Shown: positions 46,533-57,162 of the stretch, piece by piece
How positions within the stretch are numbered: position 1 is the first letter of the stretch
How the letters are laid out: each line of letters starts with the position of its first letter
Origin: Lysobacter arseniciresistens ZS79
GTDB taxonomy: Bacteria > Pseudomonadota > Gammaproteobacteria > Xanthomonadales > Xanthomonadaceae
DNA: 64,000 nucleotides
Direction: 5' to 3'
Assembly: GCF_000768335.1 (NCBI RefSeq)
Contig: NZ_AVPT01000005.1
Coordinates: forward strand, 1-64,000
Notes under the pieces: model-generated
Seen by the model: the letters and a program-made list of their open reading frames with translations, nothing else
Databases searched by the model: none
Told to the model about the DNA's origin: nothing
Position numbers and translations under genes: made by a program

Positions 46533-47406
46533 GCCGTTGCTGGCCCGTTGGCGCGCGCGCAGCGACGCCGCGCTCGAGCGCGCCCTGCCCGCCGCCGACA
46601 CCGCTCCGCAGCGCCTGCACGCCGCCATGCGCCACGCCGTGCTGCTCGGCGGCAAGCGCATGCGTCCGTTGCTCGTGCACGCCAGCGGCGCGCTGTTCGA
46701 CGTCGAACCGGCGGCGCTCGACGCCCCGGCCACTGCGATCGAGCTGGTCCACGCCTACTCGCTGGTCCACGACGACCTGCCCGCGATGGACGACGACGCC
46801 CTGCGCCGCGGCCAGCCGACCGTGCACGTCGCCTTCGACGAGGCCACCGCGATCCTCGCCGGCGACGCGTTGCAGTCGCTGGCATTCGCGGTGCTGGCCG
46901 AAGCCCCGGTCGTCGCGGACATCCAGGTCGAACTGCTGCGCACGCTGGCCGGCGCCGCCGGTGCGGGCGGGATGTGCGGCGGCCAGGCGCTCGACCTCGA
47001 CGCCACCGGCAACGGCCACGGCATGACCGTCGCCGACCTTGAGCGCCTGCACGCGCTCAAGACCGGCGCACTGATCCGCGCCGCGGTACGGATGGGTGCG
47101 CTGTGTGGCGGCGCCGACGACGGCGCGCTGGCCGCGCTCGACCGCTACGCCGACGCGCTCGGGCTTGCGTTCCAGGTGCGCGACGACATCCTCGATATCG
47201 AAGGCGACAGCGCCACCCTCGGCAAGACCGCCGGCAAGGACGCGGCGCAGGACAAGGCGACCTTCCCCGCCCTGCTCGGCATGGCGGCCTCGCGCCGGCG
47301 GCTGGACGAGCTGGTGGAGGTGATGGCCGACGCCCTGGCGCCGTTCGGCGACCGCGCGGACGGCCTGCGTGCATTGGGCCGGCTTGCGGTGGAGCGCGAC
47401 CGCTAG
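46525..47406 (+). CDS. ispA: Farnesyl diphosphate synthase
   Basis: IspA condenses IPP with DMAPP and GPP to farnesyl-PP. The 293-residue protein has [12 protein letters not shown], the first Asp-rich [47 protein letters not shown], and the second Asp-rich [16 protein letters not shown] is the substrate for UppS encoded at the other end of the window. Normally dxs follows; here a repeat-rich spacer follows instead. Confidence 0.97.
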   Translation: MPEPLLARWRARSDAALERALPAADTAPQRLHAAMRHAVLLGGKRMRPLLVHASGALFDVEPAALDAPATAIELVHAYSLVHDDLPAMDDDALRRGQPTVHVAFDEATAILAGDALQSLAFAVLAEAPVVADIQVELLRTLAGAAGAGGMCGGQALDLDATGNGHGMTVADLERLHALKTGALIRAAVRMGALCGGADDGALAALDRYADALGLAFQVRDDILDIEGDSATLGKTAGKDAAQDKATFPALLGMAASRRRLDELVEVMADALAPFGDRADGLRALGRLAVERDR

Positions 47407-47489
47407 GGTCCGTGGTCGCGAGTGTCGCGGCTGCCGGGTTCGTGGGAATCCGGATCGTGAAGTCCGGACCCCGAATTGGCGTGAACCCG

Positions 47490-47561
47490 TAGGAGCGACG
47501 TAAGTCGCGACCCGCCGAAAGCCCGGGACGATGTAGAAGTCGCGACTCACGTCGCTCCTGC
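47490..47561. repeat. REP-like inverted repeat pair
   Basis: A 23-bp sequence at 47490–47512 (beginning GTAGGAGCGACGTAAGTC) recurs inverted at 47539–47561, with two mismatches, separated by 26 bp. The pair can fold into a long hairpin. Repeats starting GTAGGAGCGACG are widespread in Xanthomonadaceae intergenic regions. It lies between the convergent ispA and DUF4870 genes, where it may act in termination or as a RAYT substrate. No RAYT gene is in the window. Confidence 0.8.
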
Positions 47562-47622
47562 ATCGAAGCCCGAAGCCCAGCCCCGGCCGCTCCCCGCACC
47601 CTCCGGTGCGGGGATGACCGCG

Positions 47623-48096
47623 TTACTTGATCAACCGCAGCGTCAGCGGATAGCGGTAGGCAACACCCTCGTTGGCCTTGACTGCGGCGAGGATGGTCAG
47701 CACCAGCCACGCGATGCCGACGATCACCCAGCCGGGGATCGCGATGATCAGGCCAACGCCGAGGGTGACGATCGACAGCAGCACCAGCGCGAGGCAGACG
47801 ATCGCGACGGTGATGTTGAAGTTCAGCGCCTCTTTGCCCTGGTCATTGACGAAGGGCATGGTGTCCTTCTTGACCAGCCAGATGATCAGCGGGCCGATGA
47901 AGGTGCCCCAGCCGCCAGCGGCGGAGGTCAGCAGACCACCGACCAGCGCCGAGAGGTGGGCGAACATGGCCCATTGGCGCTCCTCGGCGGAGATGCCACT
48001 GGCGTTGGCGCTGGCGGCGGGCTCGACCGGCGGCGGCTGGTTGAACGGCGGCGGGGTGGACGGGCTTTCGGACGGGTCGTGCTCGTTCTGGTTCAC
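47623..48096 (-). CDS. DUF4870 membrane protein
   Basis: The 157-residue protein has a Pro-rich cytoplasmic start, then the DUF4870 pattern EERQWAMFAHLSALVGGLLT, a FIGPLIIWLVKKDTMPFVND segment with GKEALNFNITVAIV, and three or four membrane helices. Such proteins are of unknown function, sometimes Tic20-like. It is a single gene convergent with ispA. Downstream on the minus strand is the REP-like pair. Confidence 0.88.
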   Translation of the reverse strand: MNQNEHDPSESPSTPPPFNQPPPVEPAASANASGISAEERQWAMFAHLSALVGGLLTSAAGGWGTFIGPLIIWLVKKDTMPFVNDQGKEALNFNITVAIVCLALVLLSIVTLGVGLIIAIPGWVIVGIAWLVLTILAAVKANEGVAYRYPLTLRLIK

Positions 48097-48176
48097 GTGC
48101 CTTCTCCTGGGTGACCGGTGACCGGATCTGACCGGATTGTGGCACGGGCCTTCGCGGCCTGTAGGTGCCGGTTGGC

Positions 48177-49547
48177 CTACCCCTCGCCGGCCACCGTCAT
48201 ATTCCCGACCAGGATCGAGCCGGTGCGCACGTGCGAGCGCGGGTCGACGTCGCTGCCGACCGCCTCGATCGCGGCGAACATCTTCCTGAGGTTGCCGGCG
48301 ATGGTGATGCCGTCGACCGGGTACTGCACCGCGCCGTCCTCCACCCAGAACCCGGCCGCGCCGCGCGAGTAGTCGCCGGTGATGCTGTTGACGCCCTGCC
48401 CCATCAGCTCGGTGACCAGCAGGCCGCGGCCCATGCCCGTCACCATCGATTGGAAGTCGCCGGCGTTGGCGGCGACCTGCAGGTTGTGCACGCCGCCGGC
48501 GTTGCCGGTGGTCTGCAGGCCCAGGCGGCGCGCGGAGTAACTGCCGAGGATGTAGCGCTGCAGCACGCCGCCGGCGACCAGCGGCGACTCGCGCGTGGCC
48601 ACGCCGTCAGCGTCGAACGAGGCCGAGCGGAAGCCGCGCGGCAGGAACGGCAGCTCGTCGATCGCGAACCAGTCGGGGAACAGCTGCGTGCCCGCGCTGT
48701 CGAGCAGGAAGCTGGCGCGACGGTACAGCGCGCCGCCGGACACCGCGCCCAGCAGATGCCCGATCAGCGAACGCGCGACCTCGGCCGAGAACAGCACCGG
48801 GTACTCGCCGGTCGGCACCTGCCGCGGGGACAGGCGCGAGACCGCGCGCTCGGCGGCCCGGCGGCCGACCGCCGACGCCGCCTCGAGCTCGTCCGCCGAC
48901 AGGGCGATGGTGTACCAGCCATCGCGCTGCATGTCGGCGCCGCGGCCGGCGATCAGCGCGCACCCGAGGCTGTGCTGGGTGCTGCGCTCGCGGCCGGTGA
49001 AGCCATGCGAGTTGGCGTACACCGACAGGCTGCTGCCGCTGCCGACCGAGGCGCCGTCGGAGTTCTCCAGCCGCGGGTCGAAGTCGCGCCCGGCCTGCTC
49101 GCAGGCCAGCGCCAGGTCGATCGCGTGGTCGGCCTCGACCGCCCACGGGTGCCAGCTGTCGAACTCGCGGATGTCGGTCGCCATCAGTTCCGCGTCGGCC
49201 AGCCCGGCGGCCGGGTCGTGCTCGGTGTGGCGGGCGATCGCGCAGGCCTGCTCGACGGTCGCAACCAGGCTCTCCTCGCGCAGGTCGGCGGTCGACGCGG
49301 TGCCCTTGCGGCCGCCGAAGTAGACGGTGACGGCGATGCCGCGATCGCGGGTGGATTCGACCGTCTCGACCTCGCCCATGCGCACGTTGACGTTGAGCCC
49401 GGTGTCCTCCGAGCACGACACCTCGGCCTGGTCGGCGCCGGCGGCGCGGGCGCTGTCGAGCAGGCGCTGCGACAGCGCGGCAAGCGCGTCGAGGCGGGCT
49501 TCGCTGTCGCCGTGGGCGGGCGCTGTGGCGGGGGCGATGTCATTCAA
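48177..49547 (-). CDS. pmbA: Metalloprotease component PmbA/TldE
   Basis: PmbA (TldE) pairs with TldD in a heterodimeric peptidase that processes small peptides such as microcin B17 leader and CcdA. The 456-residue product shows the TldE pattern [40 protein letters not shown], and the C-terminal [21 protein letters not shown]. It lacks HExxxH, which TldD provides. The TTG start at 49547 has AAGGATAAGCC upstream and gives a normal length; another TTG 16 codons earlier lacks a ribosome site. The divergent darP gene lies 98 bp away. Confidence 0.93.
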   Translation of the reverse strand: MNDIAPATAPAHGDSEARLDALAALSQRLLDSARAAGADQAEVSCSEDTGLNVNVRMGEVETVESTRDRGIAVTVYFGGRKGTASTADLREESLVATVEQACAIARHTEHDPAAGLADAELMATDIREFDSWHPWAVEADHAIDLALACEQAGRDFDPRLENSDGASVGSGSSLSVYANSHGFTGRERSTQHSLGCALIAGRGADMQRDGWYTIALSADELEAASAVGRRAAERAVSRLSPRQVPTGEYPVLFSAEVARSLIGHLLGAVSGGALYRRASFLLDSAGTQLFPDWFAIDELPFLPRGFRSASFDADGVATRESPLVAGGVLQRYILGSYSARRLGLQTTGNAGGVHNLQVAANAGDFQSMVTGMGRGLLVTELMGQGVNSITGDYSRGAAGFWVEDGAVQYPVDGITIAGNLRKMFAAIEAVGSDVDPRSHVRTGSILVGNMTVAGEG

Positions 49548-49645
49548 TGGCTTATCCTTGCAGCGGTTGTCCGAGGCCGGGCCTGGGACGTTCAAGAGAA
49601 GTTGGCGCCGGCGGTGGCGGCGCCCGGAAGGGATCGGACACGACG

Positions 49646-50230
49646 ATGCGCGGACGCGACGAAGAAACCGGCGAGTACCTCGGCGAAAGCCGCAGCCAGC
49701 AACGGCGCGACGCGCTGGAGGTGCTTGCGCTGGGCCAGCAACTGGTCGCGCTGACCGATGCCCAGCTTGCGAAACTGCCGGTGCCCGAGGCGCTGCTGCC
49801 GCACATCCGCGAGACCCGCCGCATCACCTCGCACATCGCCCACAAGCGTCAGCTGGCCTTCCTCGCCAAGCAGATGCGACGCGAGGATGACGAGGTGCTG
49901 GAGGCGATCCGCGACGCACTCGACGAGAAGGGCGAGGCGGCCCGGCGCGAGGTCGCGGCGATGCACCGGGTGGAAGCCTGGCGCGACCGCCTGCTGGCCG
50001 AGGGCGACGCGGCGCTGGGCGAGTTCATCGCGCAGTACCCCGACGCCGACCGCCAGTCGCTGCGCCAGCTGGTGCGCAACACGCTGGAGGAACGCAAGCG
50101 CAACAAGCCGCCGCGGGCGTTCCGCGAGCTGTTCCGCGAACTGCGCGAACTGGTGATGGCCGGCGCCGCGCCGGCCGCCACCGGCGACGACCAGCCCGTC
50201 GACGACGCGTCCGAAGACGCCGCCGACTGA
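49646..50230 (+). CDS. darP: Ribosome-associated protein DarP (YjgA)
   Basis: The 194-residue acidic/helical protein matches YjgA/DarP, a factor that binds pre-50S ribosomes during large-subunit assembly. Conserved stretches are [19 protein letters not shown]-like at the start (here [20 protein letters not shown]), [20 protein letters not shown], and [32 protein letters not shown] precedes the ATG. It lies between tldD and pmbA on the opposite strand, an arrangement common in proteobacteria. Confidence 0.93.
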   Translation: MRGRDEETGEYLGESRSQQRRDALEVLALGQQLVALTDAQLAKLPVPEALLPHIRETRRITSHIAHKRQLAFLAKQMRREDDEVLEAIRDALDEKGEAARREVAAMHRVEAWRDRLLAEGDAALGEFIAQYPDADRQSLRQLVRNTLEERKRNKPPRAFRELFRELRELVMAGAAPAATGDDQPVDDASEDAAD

Positions 50231-50256
50231 ACCATCGCCCCGGGCGGCCACGGCGG

Positions 50257-51699
50257 TCACGCCTGCGTGCCGCCCACCGTCAGCCCGTCGATCAGCAGTG
50301 ACGGCTGGCCGACCCCCACCGGCACGCTCTGCCCGTCCTTGCCGCAGACGCCGACGCCCTCGTCCAGCGCGAGGTCGTGGCCGATCATCCGCACCTTCTG
50401 CATCGTCTCCGGGCCGTTGCCGATCAGGGTCGCGCCCTTGACCGGCGCGGTGACCTTGCCATCCTCGATCAGGTAGGCCTCGGTCGCCGAGAACACGTAC
50501 TTGCCGCTCGTGATGTCGACCTGGCCGCCACCGAAGTTGACCGCGTACAGGCCCTTCTTGACCGAGCGGATCATCTCCTCCGGATCGTGCTGGCCGGCGA
50601 GCATGTAGGTGTTGGTCATGCGCGGCATCACGAGGTGCGCGAACGACTCGCGGCGACCGTTGCCGGTCGGCTTCATGCCCATCAGGCGGGCGTTGAGCGA
50701 GTCCTGCATGTAACCCGTGAGCACGCCGTCCTCGATCAGCGGCGTGCACTGGGTCGGCTCGCCTTCGTCGTCGATGTTGAGCGAGCCGCGGCGCCCCGGC
50801 AGCGTGCCGTCGTCCACGATGGTCACGCCCGGCGATGCCACGCGCTGGCCCATGCGGCCGGCGTAGGTGGACGTGCCCTTGCGGTTGAAGTCGCCCTCCA
50901 GCCCGTGGCCGACCGCCTCGTGCAGCAACACGCCGGGCCAGCCGCTGCCGAGCACCACCGGCATCACGCCGGCCGGCGCGTCGACCGCCTCGAGGTTGAC
51001 CAGTGCCTGCCGCAACGCCTCGCGCGCCCAGGCCTCGGGTTTGCCGTCGGCGAGCAGCTCGGTGTAGCTGTAGCGCCCACCGCCGCCGGTGTAGCCGCTC
51101 TCGCGGCGGCCGTTCTGCTCGACGATCACCTGCACGTTGAGCCGCACAAGCGGCCGCACGTCGGCGGCAAGCACGCCGTCGCTGCGCGCCACGAGCACGG
51201 TATCGACCCCGCCCGCCAGGCTGACCATGACCTGCTTGACCCGCGGATCGGCCGCGCGCAGCAGGCGGTCCAGCGTGCGCAACGCCTCGACCTTGGCTTC
51301 GTTGGGCAGCGAGTCGATCGGGTCATCGCTGGGATAGAGGTCGAGCGCGTTGCCGCGCACCAGCGAACGGGTCGTGACGGTCGAGCCGTCACGGGCGATC
51401 GCGCGGGCCGACTTGGACGCTTCGATGAGCGCGGCCGCATTGATCTCGTCCGAATAGGCGAAACCGGTCTTTTCGCCGCTGATGGCGCGTACGCCGACGC
51501 CCTGCTCGATCGAGTGGGCGCCGTCCTTGACGATGCCGTCCTCGACCGTCCAGCTCTCGCGCCGGGCGTGCTGGAAATACAGGTCGCCGAAGTCGATGCC
51601 CGGCCCGAGCAGGGTGCCGAAGGTGCGTTCGAGGCCGCCGGCGTCGAGGCCGGAAGGCAGCAGGAGCCGGGATTCGGCCAGTTGCAGCGGTAGGGTCAT
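50257..51699 (-). CDS. tldD: Metalloprotease TldD
   Basis: TldD carries the active site of the TldD/TldE peptidase. The 480-residue protein has the zinc-binding [20 protein letters not shown] (HExxxH) and [20 protein letters not shown]. It also has [20 protein letters not shown] and the C-terminal [20 protein letters not shown]. The ATG at 51699 is preferred to one 13 codons upstream because it gives the family N-terminus. It is co-oriented with yhdP upstream and pmbA downstream. Confidence 0.96.
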   Translation of the reverse strand: MTLPLQLAESRLLLPSGLDAGGLERTFGTLLGPGIDFGDLYFQHARRESWTVEDGIVKDGAHSIEQGVGVRAISGEKTGFAYSDEINAAALIEASKSARAIARDGSTVTTRSLVRGNALDLYPSDDPIDSLPNEAKVEALRTLDRLLRAADPRVKQVMVSLAGGVDTVLVARSDGVLAADVRPLVRLNVQVIVEQNGRRESGYTGGGGRYSYTELLADGKPEAWAREALRQALVNLEAVDAPAGVMPVVLGSGWPGVLLHEAVGHGLEGDFNRKGTSTYAGRMGQRVASPGVTIVDDGTLPGRRGSLNIDDEGEPTQCTPLIEDGVLTGYMQDSLNARLMGMKPTGNGRRESFAHLVMPRMTNTYMLAGQHDPEEMIRSVKKGLYAVNFGGGQVDITSGKYVFSATEAYLIEDGKVTAPVKGATLIGNGPETMQKVRMIGHDLALDEGVGVCGKDGQSVPVGVGQPSLLIDGLTVGGTQA

Positions 51700-51797
51700 G
51701 GGGGTTCCGCGTGGCGTCGCGAGGGTGCGTATCCCCACGATATGCGGCCGTCGCCACGGGCTTCAACCGGTCCGTTCCCGGCCCGCCCGGCGCCCTC

Positions 51798-54700
51798 TCA
51801 GCCCGCCGGAACCGCCTGCGCGGCCGACAGCCGGCCCTGCTCGCGGCTGATCACCTCGACCTCGGGTTCCTCCCACGGCCCGGTAACCTTGTAGGTCTTG
51901 GCGCCGATCTGGCCCAGCGGCTTCTGCAGCACGGCGTTGGCGGCCGCGCCGATGGCCGCGCCGACCGGACCGCCGGCGATCGCGCCGACCGCGGTCAGCA
52001 GGTTGCCGGTCTTGGGCAGGACCTCGATGGTCTGGTTGAAGGTTTCCTCGCGCAGGTTGGCGGCGCCGCGGATGTTGATCTCGGCGGCCGGGCCGTCGAT
52101 CTGCAGGTTGTCGCTGCGGGCCAGCCCGCGCGCGAAGCCGATCCGCCCCTCGATGTGGTTGAAGGCGAAGCCCTTCGAGAAGAAATCGCGGAAGTCGAGC
52201 GACAGCCGCCGCGGCAGCTCGGCGATGCTGAGCAGGCCGAGGACGCGGCCGGCGCCGGGTTCGACTTCGAGCAGGCGACCGTCGCGCGCGGCCAGGGTCA
52301 GGTCGCCGTCGAGCGTGGCGACGCTGAATTCCGCCGGGCTTCCCGTCCAGCCCGCATCGAGCCGCATCTGGCCCTCACCGCCGGCCAGCCGGCCGCCGTG
52401 GCCGAGCCCCGCCAGCAACTGGCCGAAGTCCTCGCTGTCGACCTTCGCCGCGACGTGGGTGCGCTCGCTGGCACCGCGCCCGAGCCAGCTGCCGGTGATG
52501 TCGACCACCTGCTTGCCGCTGCGGGCGTGCAGCTTCTCGACCCGCAGGCCGGCCGCGGTCGGGCGGGTCTGCAGGCTGGCCTTGCCGAGCACGGCGTCGA
52601 CCAGCCGCAGGTCGTCGACCTCGATCAGCAGCGGCGGGATCCCGGCCGGGTTGATGCCGGCGGTCGCGGCCTGCGCGGCGGTCGGTGTCGCCGCGCTGGC
52701 GGGCGTCGTCGTCGCGGTGGTGGTGACGGTCGCCACGGCCGCGTCGGACGGGCGCCAATGCACGCGGGCGAAGCGGCCGGCGACCGCGCCATCGCCCGCC
52801 GGCAGCAGCAGTTCGCCCTGCAGCGACGCGCCTTCGGTCCGCACTGCGGTGGCGCCGCCCGGCGCAGGCACCACCAGCAAACGGGTATCCGGGAAGCCGC
52901 CGCCGAGCAGCTGGAGGTTGTCGGCGGTGACGTCGATGCGCTCCAGCGCCAGCCCGCTGCCGCCGGTCGCCGCGTCCGCACCACCGCCGACCAGGCCCAA
53001 CCAGCCGATCGCGTCGAGCGTGGCGGCGCGGCCGGTGGCGACCAGCCCCGACGCCGGCGGCGGCTGGTCGACCCGGCCGCTGCCGAGCACGACGCGGATG
53101 CCGGTGCGGTCGCCGACGCTGCGCGCGCGGGCGGCCAGGCGCTGGCCCAGGCTCACCCGCACCTCGCCGGCATCCAGCGGCAGCGGCACGCCGACGGTGG
53201 TCGCCAGCGTCGTGCCGGCCGGCTTGCCCAGCGGCGCCGGCAGCGACAGCGCGGTGCCGGCGAGGTCGGAACGCAGCTGCAGGCGGGCCTGGTCGCCGGT
53301 GGAATCCTTCGGCACCGTCACGTCGACGTTCCAGCGCGAGCGCCCGTCGACATGCGGCTCCAGCCACGCCAGTTGCGACGCGCGGCCGAGCAGTTTGTCG
53401 ATGCCGAAATCGGCCTCGATGCCGGCCTCGAACACGTTGCCGCGCGCCCGCACATGACCCTCGCCGGCCCGCAGCCGCAGCACGCCCGGGCGGCCGTCGT
53501 GACGCACCTGCAGGCCATCGGCATGGAAGCCGTGGCGGTCGAACACGGCCCGGCCGTTGACGCGGTCGAACGCCAGCTCCCAGCGCGGATCGGACAGCCG
53601 GGCACCGGCGAGTTCGACCTCGCCGTCGATCGCGATGCCCTCGCCGTGGCCCAGCGGGAGCCGCAGGTTGAAGTCGACCGCGGCCGGGCCGCGCGCCTGC
53701 ACGCTGTCGAAGGTTTCCGGGTGCAGCTCGCGCAGCGGGCTGGCGCGCAGCACCTTGACCAGCTGGGCGGCGTCGCCGCGCCCGTCGGCATCCACCGCGA
53801 GGCGGCCGCCGTTGTAGTGATCGATGCCGGCGGTCAGTTCATCGATGCCGAAACCGCCCAGCGCCCCGCTGCCTTCCAGCGCGAAGCCGTCGCCGATGAA
53901 CGCCGCCTCCAGCTCGACCTGCTCCGCCGCCGGCCAGTCGGGCTGGAACCGGATGGTCGCGTCGGCGATGTGCGCGGTCGCCTCGAAGCGGCCGTCGTTG
54001 CCGGTGAACGGCCAGTCGTCGAGGTCGCCCGAGACCAGCGCGCGGCCGTTGCGCACGGTGCCGGCGACCAGCGCGGTGTCGAGCCATTCGACCACTGTCT
54101 CCGGCATCAGGTGGCGCACCCAGAACCCCTTGGCGACCGGCAGCGCGGTCTCGTCGATGGTCGCGGCGACATCCAGCCACGGCCGGCTGCCATCGCCCTG
54201 CCACCAGAGGCTGCCGCGCGCGGTGGCGCCGAAGTCGTCGCCGTCAATGCGCAGCGCGTCGGTGCCGATGCGCCAGCCGTCGCCCTCGCGCCAGCCGGTG
54301 ACGGTGCCGGCGAGGCTGGTCGCGTGCGCGCGGCCGAATCCGCTGGGCCAGTCGAAAACCCACGACGCGGCCGGGTCGAGCGCGAACTGGAAACCGTCGG
54401 CGTCGCCCTCGAACCGTCCCGCCAGCCCGCGCATGCCCGGCCGGTCGCCGACCGGTGCGAAGCCGAAGCCGTCGATCCGGGCAACCGCCCGCATCGGTCC
54501 GTCGCGGCGCCCGGCGACCTCGACCTCGCGCAACACCGCATGCGGGCGTGCCTGCAGCAGCCAGCGGCGCAGGCCGGCCGGCAACCGGTCGCTGAGCGAG
54601 GCGACGGATACCAGCGGCGCGATGTCGAGATGCTGCGAGCGGACCGCGAACCGCTCGCCGCCGGCCAGCAGCAGCCCGTCGAGCCGGCTCGCGCCGTCGT

Positions 54701-55661
54701 CGGTGGTCACCTGCAGCCGCGGCGCGTCGAGCCGCCAGCCGTCCTCGCCCTGCTGCCAGCGCGCGAGGGTGTCGACCGTCCGCAGCCGCACGCGCGGCGC
54801 CGGCGACGTGGGACTCAGCGGGGCGCCGCGCAGCACCACGCCATCGAGCTTGCCGGCGGCGGTCACCTGCACCACGCGCAGGCCGTCCAGCGTCGCCCAG
54901 GCCTCGGCGCGGCCGGTACCGGCGTCGGCCGCGACGCCCATCAGTTCCAGCAGCGGCGCCCAGTGCGACAGGTCGACCGCACGTGCGCCGGCGTACACGC
55001 GGCCGTCGCCGCTGTCGCGGTCCAGCTCCAGCACCGCCTCCAGCGGTTCGCTCGCACTGCCGCCGCGGGCCGGCCAGGCGCGCACGCCGGCTCGGATCCC
55101 GTCACCGTCGACGCGCAGGCGCAGGTCGATCTGCGGCAGCCGGGTGTCGATGCCGAGTTGCGGTGCGACCACCGCCAGCCGGGCGTCGATCACCTGCAGT
55201 TCGCCCAGCCGCTCCAGCGCGTCGAACGGGTCAGCGCCCGACTGCTGCTGGCCCGGCAGGCCGCGCACGTGCCAGCGGCCATCCGGGGTGCGTTCCAGGG
55301 TCAGGTCGAGGCCGCGCACGCGCAGCTCCGACAGCGGCGTGCCCGGCAGCAGGCCGGCGTAGATCGACACCAGCATCTCGGTGTCGCCGACGGTGAAGGC
55401 CTCATCGCCCGCGCCGACGCGCAGGTTGTCCAGCCGCAGCAGCGGGCCGCGGCGGGTCCATTCGGTCTCCACCCGGTCGAACGCCAGCGGCCGCCCGGCG
55501 CGCTGGCTCAGCCACTGCGCGATGCGTTCGGGATTGCGCTCGGCCAGCGGCAGCACCTGGCTGGCCACGCCGAGCACCAGCGCCACCAGCACCAGCACGA
55601 CGGCGACGGTGTAGCCCAGGCCCCGGCGGACCCTGCGCAGGTGGCGACGCAGCGCGGTCAT
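51798..55661 (-). CDS. yhdP: YhdP-family AsmA-like intermembrane phospholipid transport protein
   Basis: The 1,287-residue protein has one N-terminal transmembrane helix (LGYTVAVVLVLVALVLGVAS) followed by a very long all-beta periplasmic part of the AsmA/TamB type. The DUF3971 region is in the middle, and the AsmA-2 end reads ADVNIRGAANLREET-like (here AEINIRGAANLREETFNQTI). Homologues form a bridge that moves phospholipids toward the outer membrane together with TamB and YdbH. It follows rng on the same strand by 13 bp. The length is in the normal range. Confidence 0.93.
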   Translation of the reverse strand: MTALRRHLRRVRRGLGYTVAVVLVLVALVLGVASQVLPLAERNPERIAQWLSQRAGRPLAFDRVETEWTRRGPLLRLDNLRVGAGDEAFTVGDTEMLVSIYAGLLPGTPLSELRVRGLDLTLERTPDGRWHVRGLPGQQQSGADPFDALERLGELQVIDARLAVVAPQLGIDTRLPQIDLRLRVDGDGIRAGVRAWPARGGSASEPLEAVLELDRDSGDGRVYAGARAVDLSHWAPLLELMGVAADAGTGRAEAWATLDGLRVVQVTAAGKLDGVVLRGAPLSPTSPAPRVRLRTVDTLARWQQGEDGWRLDAPRLQVTTDDGASRLDGLLLAGGERFAVRSQHLDIAPLVSVASLSDRLPAGLRRWLLQARPHAVLREVEVAGRRDGPMRAVARIDGFGFAPVGDRPGMRGLAGRFEGDADGFQFALDPAASWVFDWPSGFGRAHATSLAGTVTGWREGDGWRIGTDALRIDGDDFGATARGSLWWQGDGSRPWLDVAATIDETALPVAKGFWVRHLMPETVVEWLDTALVAGTVRNGRALVSGDLDDWPFTGNDGRFEATAHIADATIRFQPDWPAAEQVELEAAFIGDGFALEGSGALGGFGIDELTAGIDHYNGGRLAVDADGRGDAAQLVKVLRASPLRELHPETFDSVQARGPAAVDFNLRLPLGHGEGIAIDGEVELAGARLSDPRWELAFDRVNGRAVFDRHGFHADGLQVRHDGRPGVLRLRAGEGHVRARGNVFEAGIEADFGIDKLLGRASQLAWLEPHVDGRSRWNVDVTVPKDSTGDQARLQLRSDLAGTALSLPAPLGKPAGTTLATTVGVPLPLDAGEVRVSLGQRLAARARSVGDRTGIRVVLGSGRVDQPPPASGLVATGRAATLDAIGWLGLVGGGADAATGGSGLALERIDVTADNLQLLGGGFPDTRLLVVPAPGGATAVRTEGASLQGELLLPAGDGAVAGRFARVHWRPSDAAVATVTTTATTTPASAATPTAAQAATAGINPAGIPPLLIEVDDLRLVDAVLGKASLQTRPTAAGLRVEKLHARSGKQVVDITGSWLGRGASERTHVAAKVDSEDFGQLLAGLGHGGRLAGGEGQMRLDAGWTGSPAEFSVATLDGDLTLAARDGRLLEVEPGAGRVLGLLSIAELPRRLSLDFRDFFSKGFAFNHIEGRIGFARGLARSDNLQIDGPAAEINIRGAANLREETFNQTIEVLPKTGNLLTAVGAIAGGPVGAAIGAAANAVLQKPLGQIGAKTYKVTGPWEEPEVEVISREQGRLSAAQAVPAG

Positions 55662-55674
55662 CGGTCAGGTCCGG

Positions 55675-57162
55675 TCAGAGCAGCACGACATCGAACTGCT
55701 CCTGCGCGTACTGGTCGTCGGCCTGGAACCGGATCGACTTGCCGAGGAACTCCTCCAGCTCGGCCACCGCCGCGGACTCCTCCTCGGTGATGCGCGTGAC
55801 CACCTTCGGCGAGGCCATCACCAGCAGCCGGGCGGCGTCGAACTGCCGCACCTGCCGCACGATCTCGCGGAAGATCTCGTAGGTCACCGTCTCCGGCGTC
55901 TTCAGCATCCCGCGGCCGCCGCACTCGTGGCACGGCTCGCTCAGTTGGCGCTCGAGGCTCTCGGTGGTGCGCTTGCGGGTCATCTCGACCAGGCCCAGCG
56001 GCGAGAAGTCGTACACCGTAGTCTTGGCGTGGTCGCGGGCGAGTGATTTCTCCAGCTGCCGCAGCACCTGGCGCTTGTGCTCGGCATCGGTCATGTCGAT
56101 GAAGTCGATGATGATGATGCCGCCGAGGTTGCGCAGCCGCAGCTGGCGCGCCACCGACTGCGCGGCCTCGAGGTTGGTCCGGTAGACGGTCTCCTCGAGG
56201 TTGCGCTGGCCCAGGAACGAGCCGGTGTTGATGTCGATGGTGGTCATCGCCTCGGTCTGGTCGATGACCAGGTAGCCGCCGGATTTCAGCGGCACCTGCT
56301 TGTCCAGCGCGCGGCCGATCTCGTCCTCGACCCCGTACAGGTCGAAGATCGGGCGGGCGCCGGCGTAGTGTTCGATCTTCTCGGCCAGGGCCGGCATGAA
56401 CTGCGCGGCGAACGTGCGCAGCCGGTCGCAGGTCTCGCGCGAATCGACCCGCACCTTCTCGACGTCGCGCCGCATCAGGTCGCGCACGGCGCGCAGCGGC
56501 AGGGTCAGGTCCTCGTACACGCACTGGCCGACACGGGCGTTGCCGGAGCGCTCCGCGACCAGCTGCCAGGCGCGGCTGAGGTAGGCGATGTCCTCGGCCA
56601 GCGCTTCTTCGGGTTGCGACTCGGCGTTGGTGCGGACGATGTAGCCGTGCTGCTCGCCGGCCGGCGCCAGCGCGGCGACGTGGCCCTTCAGGCGCGCACG
56701 CTCCGCCTCGTCCTCGATCCGTGCCGAGACGCCGACCACGCGCGTGCGCGGCAGCAGCACCAGGTAGCGCGACGGGATGCTGATCTGCGTGGTCAGCCGT
56801 GCGCCCTTGCTGCCGATCGGGTCCTTGACCACCTGCACGATGATTTCCTGCCCGTCGCGCAGCAGCTCGGCGATCGGCGGCGTCGGCGTCGGCGGCAGCG
56901 CGGCCGCCTCGTCCCCGGTGTTGCCGACCGGCGGCGGCCGGGCGATGTCGGCCGCATGCAGGAACGCCGCGCGCTCCAGCCCGACGTCGACGAAGGCCGC
57001 CTGCATGCCGGGCATCACCCGCTGCACGCGGCCCTTGTAGATGTTGCCGACCACCCCGCGCCGCCAGCCGCGCTCGATGTGCAGCTCCTGCAGCATGCCG
57101 TTCTCGACCACCGCCACGCGGGTCTCGCGGGGGGTGACGTTGACCAGGAGCTCCTCCGTCAT
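55675..57162 (-). CDS. rng: Ribonuclease G
   Basis: RNase G processes the 5' end of 16S rRNA and decays some mRNAs. The 495-residue protein starts MTEELLVNVTPRETRVAVVE and has an S1 domain (GNIYKGRVQRVMPGMQAAFV, then DVGLERAAFLHAADI). The catalytic region has IDQTEAMTTIDINTGSFLGQ with the metal-binding aspartates, and a zinc-link motif reads PCHECGGRGMLKTPET. A Pro/Ala-rich insert interrupts the S1 domain (about residues 74–92). It overlaps maf by 4 bases. Confidence 0.95.
   Translation of the reverse strand: MTEELLVNVTPRETRVAVVENGMLQELHIERGWRRGVVGNIYKGRVQRVMPGMQAAFVDVGLERAAFLHAADIARPPPVGNTGDEAAALPPTPTPPIAELLRDGQEIIVQVVKDPIGSKGARLTTQISIPSRYLVLLPRTRVVGVSARIEDEAERARLKGHVAALAPAGEQHGYIVRTNAESQPEEALAEDIAYLSRAWQLVAERSGNARVGQCVYEDLTLPLRAVRDLMRRDVEKVRVDSRETCDRLRTFAAQFMPALAEKIEHYAGARPIFDLYGVEDEIGRALDKQVPLKSGGYLVIDQTEAMTTIDINTGSFLGQRNLEETVYRTNLEAAQSVARQLRLRNLGGIIIIDFIDMTDAEHKRQVLRQLEKSLARDHAKTTVYDFSPLGLVEMTRKRTTESLERQLSEPCHECGGRGMLKTPETVTYEIFREIVRQVRQFDAARLLVMASPKVVTRITEEESAAVAELEEFLGKSIRFQADDQYAQEQFDVVLL

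Noticed and set aside
51711-55790. Plus-strand open frame of more than 1,300 codons opposite yhdP
   Set aside because: It is an antisense shadow of yhdP, with no recognisable domains and Arg/Gln/Ala bias.
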